The translations under genes and the position numbers were made by a program. A stretch of 13,876 nucleotides of DNA, taken from positions 1 to 13,876 of the forward strand of contig JAJZIE010000042.1 of the NCBI GenBank assembly GCA_021810725.1, given 5' to 3'. Position 1 is the first letter of the stretch; the number at the start of each line of letters is the position of its first letter. Shown here piece after piece: positions 12,821-13,876 of this stretch. This stretch comes from Bacillota bacterium (GTDB lineage Bacteria > Bacillota > Sulfobacillia > JAJZYS01 > JAJYTV01). A model generated the notes under the pieces. The model worked only from the letters and a program-made list of their open reading frames with translations. It made no database searches and had not been told where the DNA came from.

Positions 12821-13876
12821 TGCGGCGTTCCCTTGCCTGGTTCCTCCCGCCCGCCCCTGCGGTGCAGGCGCTCCAGGAGACTCTGCCAGCGCTCCCCGAG
12901 TTCCGCCTCGCGCCCGTGCGCCGAAGGCAGGTAGTAGCGCCGGCCTTTGAGGTTCTCGGGCAGGTAGTCCTGCGTCGCGACGCCCTCCGGATCGTCGTGC
13001 GCGTAGCGGTACCCCTTGCCATAGCCCAGCGAGCGCATCATGCCCGTGACCGCGTTGCGCAGGTGCAGCGGCACCGGCAGGCCCGGCTGCCGGCGCACAT
13101 CGTCGGCGGCTGCGTCGTAGGCCCTGAGTCCCGAGTTGCTCTTCGGCGCCAAAGCAAGGTAGATCACGGCTTCCGACAAAGGCAGCCGCGCCTCCGGCAG
13201 CCCGATCGACTGCGTCGCCTGGTAGGCGGCCACCGCGATGCCGAGCGCCGCCGGGTCGGCGAGGCCCACGTCCTCCGCGGCGGAAATGACGACTCGCCTG
13301 GCGACGAAGAGCGGATCCTCCCCCGCCTCGATCAGCCGCGCGAGCCAATAGACCGCGGCGTCCGCGTCCGAGCCGCGGATGCTCTTGATCAGGGCGGACG
13401 CGAGGTCGTAATGCATGTCGCCCTGCCGGTCATGGCGCAGGGCCGGGTGGAGCAGGGCCTCGCGCACCGCCTGGACGCCGATGGCCCGCCTGCCGCTCTC
13501 GTCAGGCGCCGTGGCGCTCGCGGCCAGCTCGAGGGCGTTGAGCGCCGTGCGGGCGTCACCGCCGGCGTATCGCTCGAGCTCCGCGAAGGCCTCCTTGTCC
13601 ACCTCGACAGCCAGTCGGCCGAGACCGGCCTCGGAGTCGTGCACGGCGCGCTCCAGCACGACGCGCATCGCGTCCGGCGGCAGCGGCGCCAGCTGCACCA
13701 CCTGGCAGCGCGACAGGAGGGCGTTGTTGATCGAGAGGCTCGGGTTCTCGGTTGTCGCGCCGATGAGCCGCACCGTACCCGCCTCCACGTGCGGCAGGAT
13801 GGCGTCCTGCTGGCTGCGGCTGAAGCGGTGCAACTCGTCGATGAAGAGCACGGTGCGCATGCCGTCCTGCAGGAGG
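12811..13876 (-). CDS. rarA: Replication-associated recombination protein RarA (MgsA/YrvN), N-terminus beyond window
   Basis: RarA is an AAA+ ATPase of the clamp-loader branch that acts at stalled replication forks. The visible part runs from LLQDGMRTVLFIDE, so the Walker A region and roughly the first 90-100 residues lie past the right edge. Seen are Walker B (TVLFIDELHRF), sensor 1 (LIGATTENPS and NNALLSRC), sensor 2 (GGDARTALNALE), and the MgsA-type C-terminal oligomerisation domain (HYDLASALIKSIRGSDADA, ARRVVISAAEDVGLADP, LPLSEAVIYLALAPKSN). The conserved end is YLPENLKGRRYYLP with a short charged tail. The internal ATG at 13860 is not the start, because it falls within the conserved Walker B strand. 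The gene converges on the PHP gene with a 10-base gap. Confidence 0.95.
   Translation of the reverse strand, partial: LLQDGMRTVLFIDELHRFSRSQQDAILPHVEAGTVRLIGATTENPSLSINNALLSRCQVVQLAPLPPDAMRVVLERAVHDSEAGLGRLAVEVDKEAFAELERYAGGDARTALNALELAASATAPDESGRRAIGVQAVREALLHPALRHDRQGDMHYDLASALIKSIRGSDADAAVYWLARLIEAGEDPLFVARRVVISAAEDVGLADPAALGIAVAAYQATQSIGLPEARLPLSEAVIYLALAPKSNSGLRAYDAAADDVRRQPGLPVPLHLRNAVTGMMRSLGYGKGYRYAHDDPEGVATQDYLPENLKGRRYYLPSAHGREAELGERWQSLLERLHRRGGREEPGKGTPHRG

Noticed and set aside
1..13876. CRISPR array, tRNA/rRNA genes, prophage or defence system
   Set aside because: No regularly spaced direct repeats, no recognisable tRNA or rRNA sequence, and no phage or defence protein motifs; nearly all of the window is accounted for by the genes listed.

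Overview
The window is a roughly 65-70% GC (by eye) chromosomal segment carrying a gene order typical of Bacillota (Firmicutes). Reading right to left it contains rarA, an Rrf2-family regulator, a cysteine desulfurase, mnmA, a PRC-barrel gene, small conserved genes, an AI-2E-type membrane protein, alaS, ireB, ruvX, a DUF1292 gene and mltG. This matches the Bacillus subtilis yrvN-cymR-yrvO-trmU ... yrrD ... yrrI-alaS-yrzL-yrrK-yrzB-yrrL region. IreB and DUF1292 proteins are Bacillota markers. The high GC and frequent TTG starts suggest a deep-branching or thermophile-related high-GC lineage (Symbiobacteriia- or Limnochordia-like); this placement is inference.

Layout. Positions 1-1040 (+) hold the remains of a branched-chain amino acid exporter pair: azlC without its N-terminal half, and azlD with an abnormal C-terminal run-on that overlaps the next gene head to tail. 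Positions 853-2283 (-) encode an aldehyde-dehydrogenase-fold protein in which all the main catalytic positions are substituted. From 2326 to 8910 (-) lies a tightly packed housekeeping run: mltG, DUF1292, ruvX, ireB, alaS, an AI-2E-family transporter, a 55-residue membrane protein, a 55-residue zinc ribbon and a PRC-barrel protein. Positions 9003-11683 (-) hold mnmA, a cysteine desulfurase and an Rrf2 regulator. A short intergenic region, 11684-11768, carries apparent back-to-back promoters. A PHP-domain metallophosphoesterase follows at 11769-12800 (+), and the window ends inside rarA (-).

How the genes work together. The Rrf2 regulator probably senses Fe-S or sulfur status and controls the cysteine desulfurase, which supplies persulfide sulfur to MnmA for 2-thiouridine in tRNA. 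AlaS charges tRNA-Ala. IreB links to PASTA-kinase signalling, MltG acts on peptidoglycan, and RuvX and RarA act in rRNA/DNA maintenance. I found no CRISPR array, rRNA, tRNA, recognisable transposase or phage gene, and no convincing novel multi-gene system. The most notable items are the apparently dead ALDH-like protein downstream of mltG, a 15-bp hairpin that overlaps the start codon of the PRC-barrel gene, a histidine-rich head on the DUF1292 protein, and the decaying azlCD pair.
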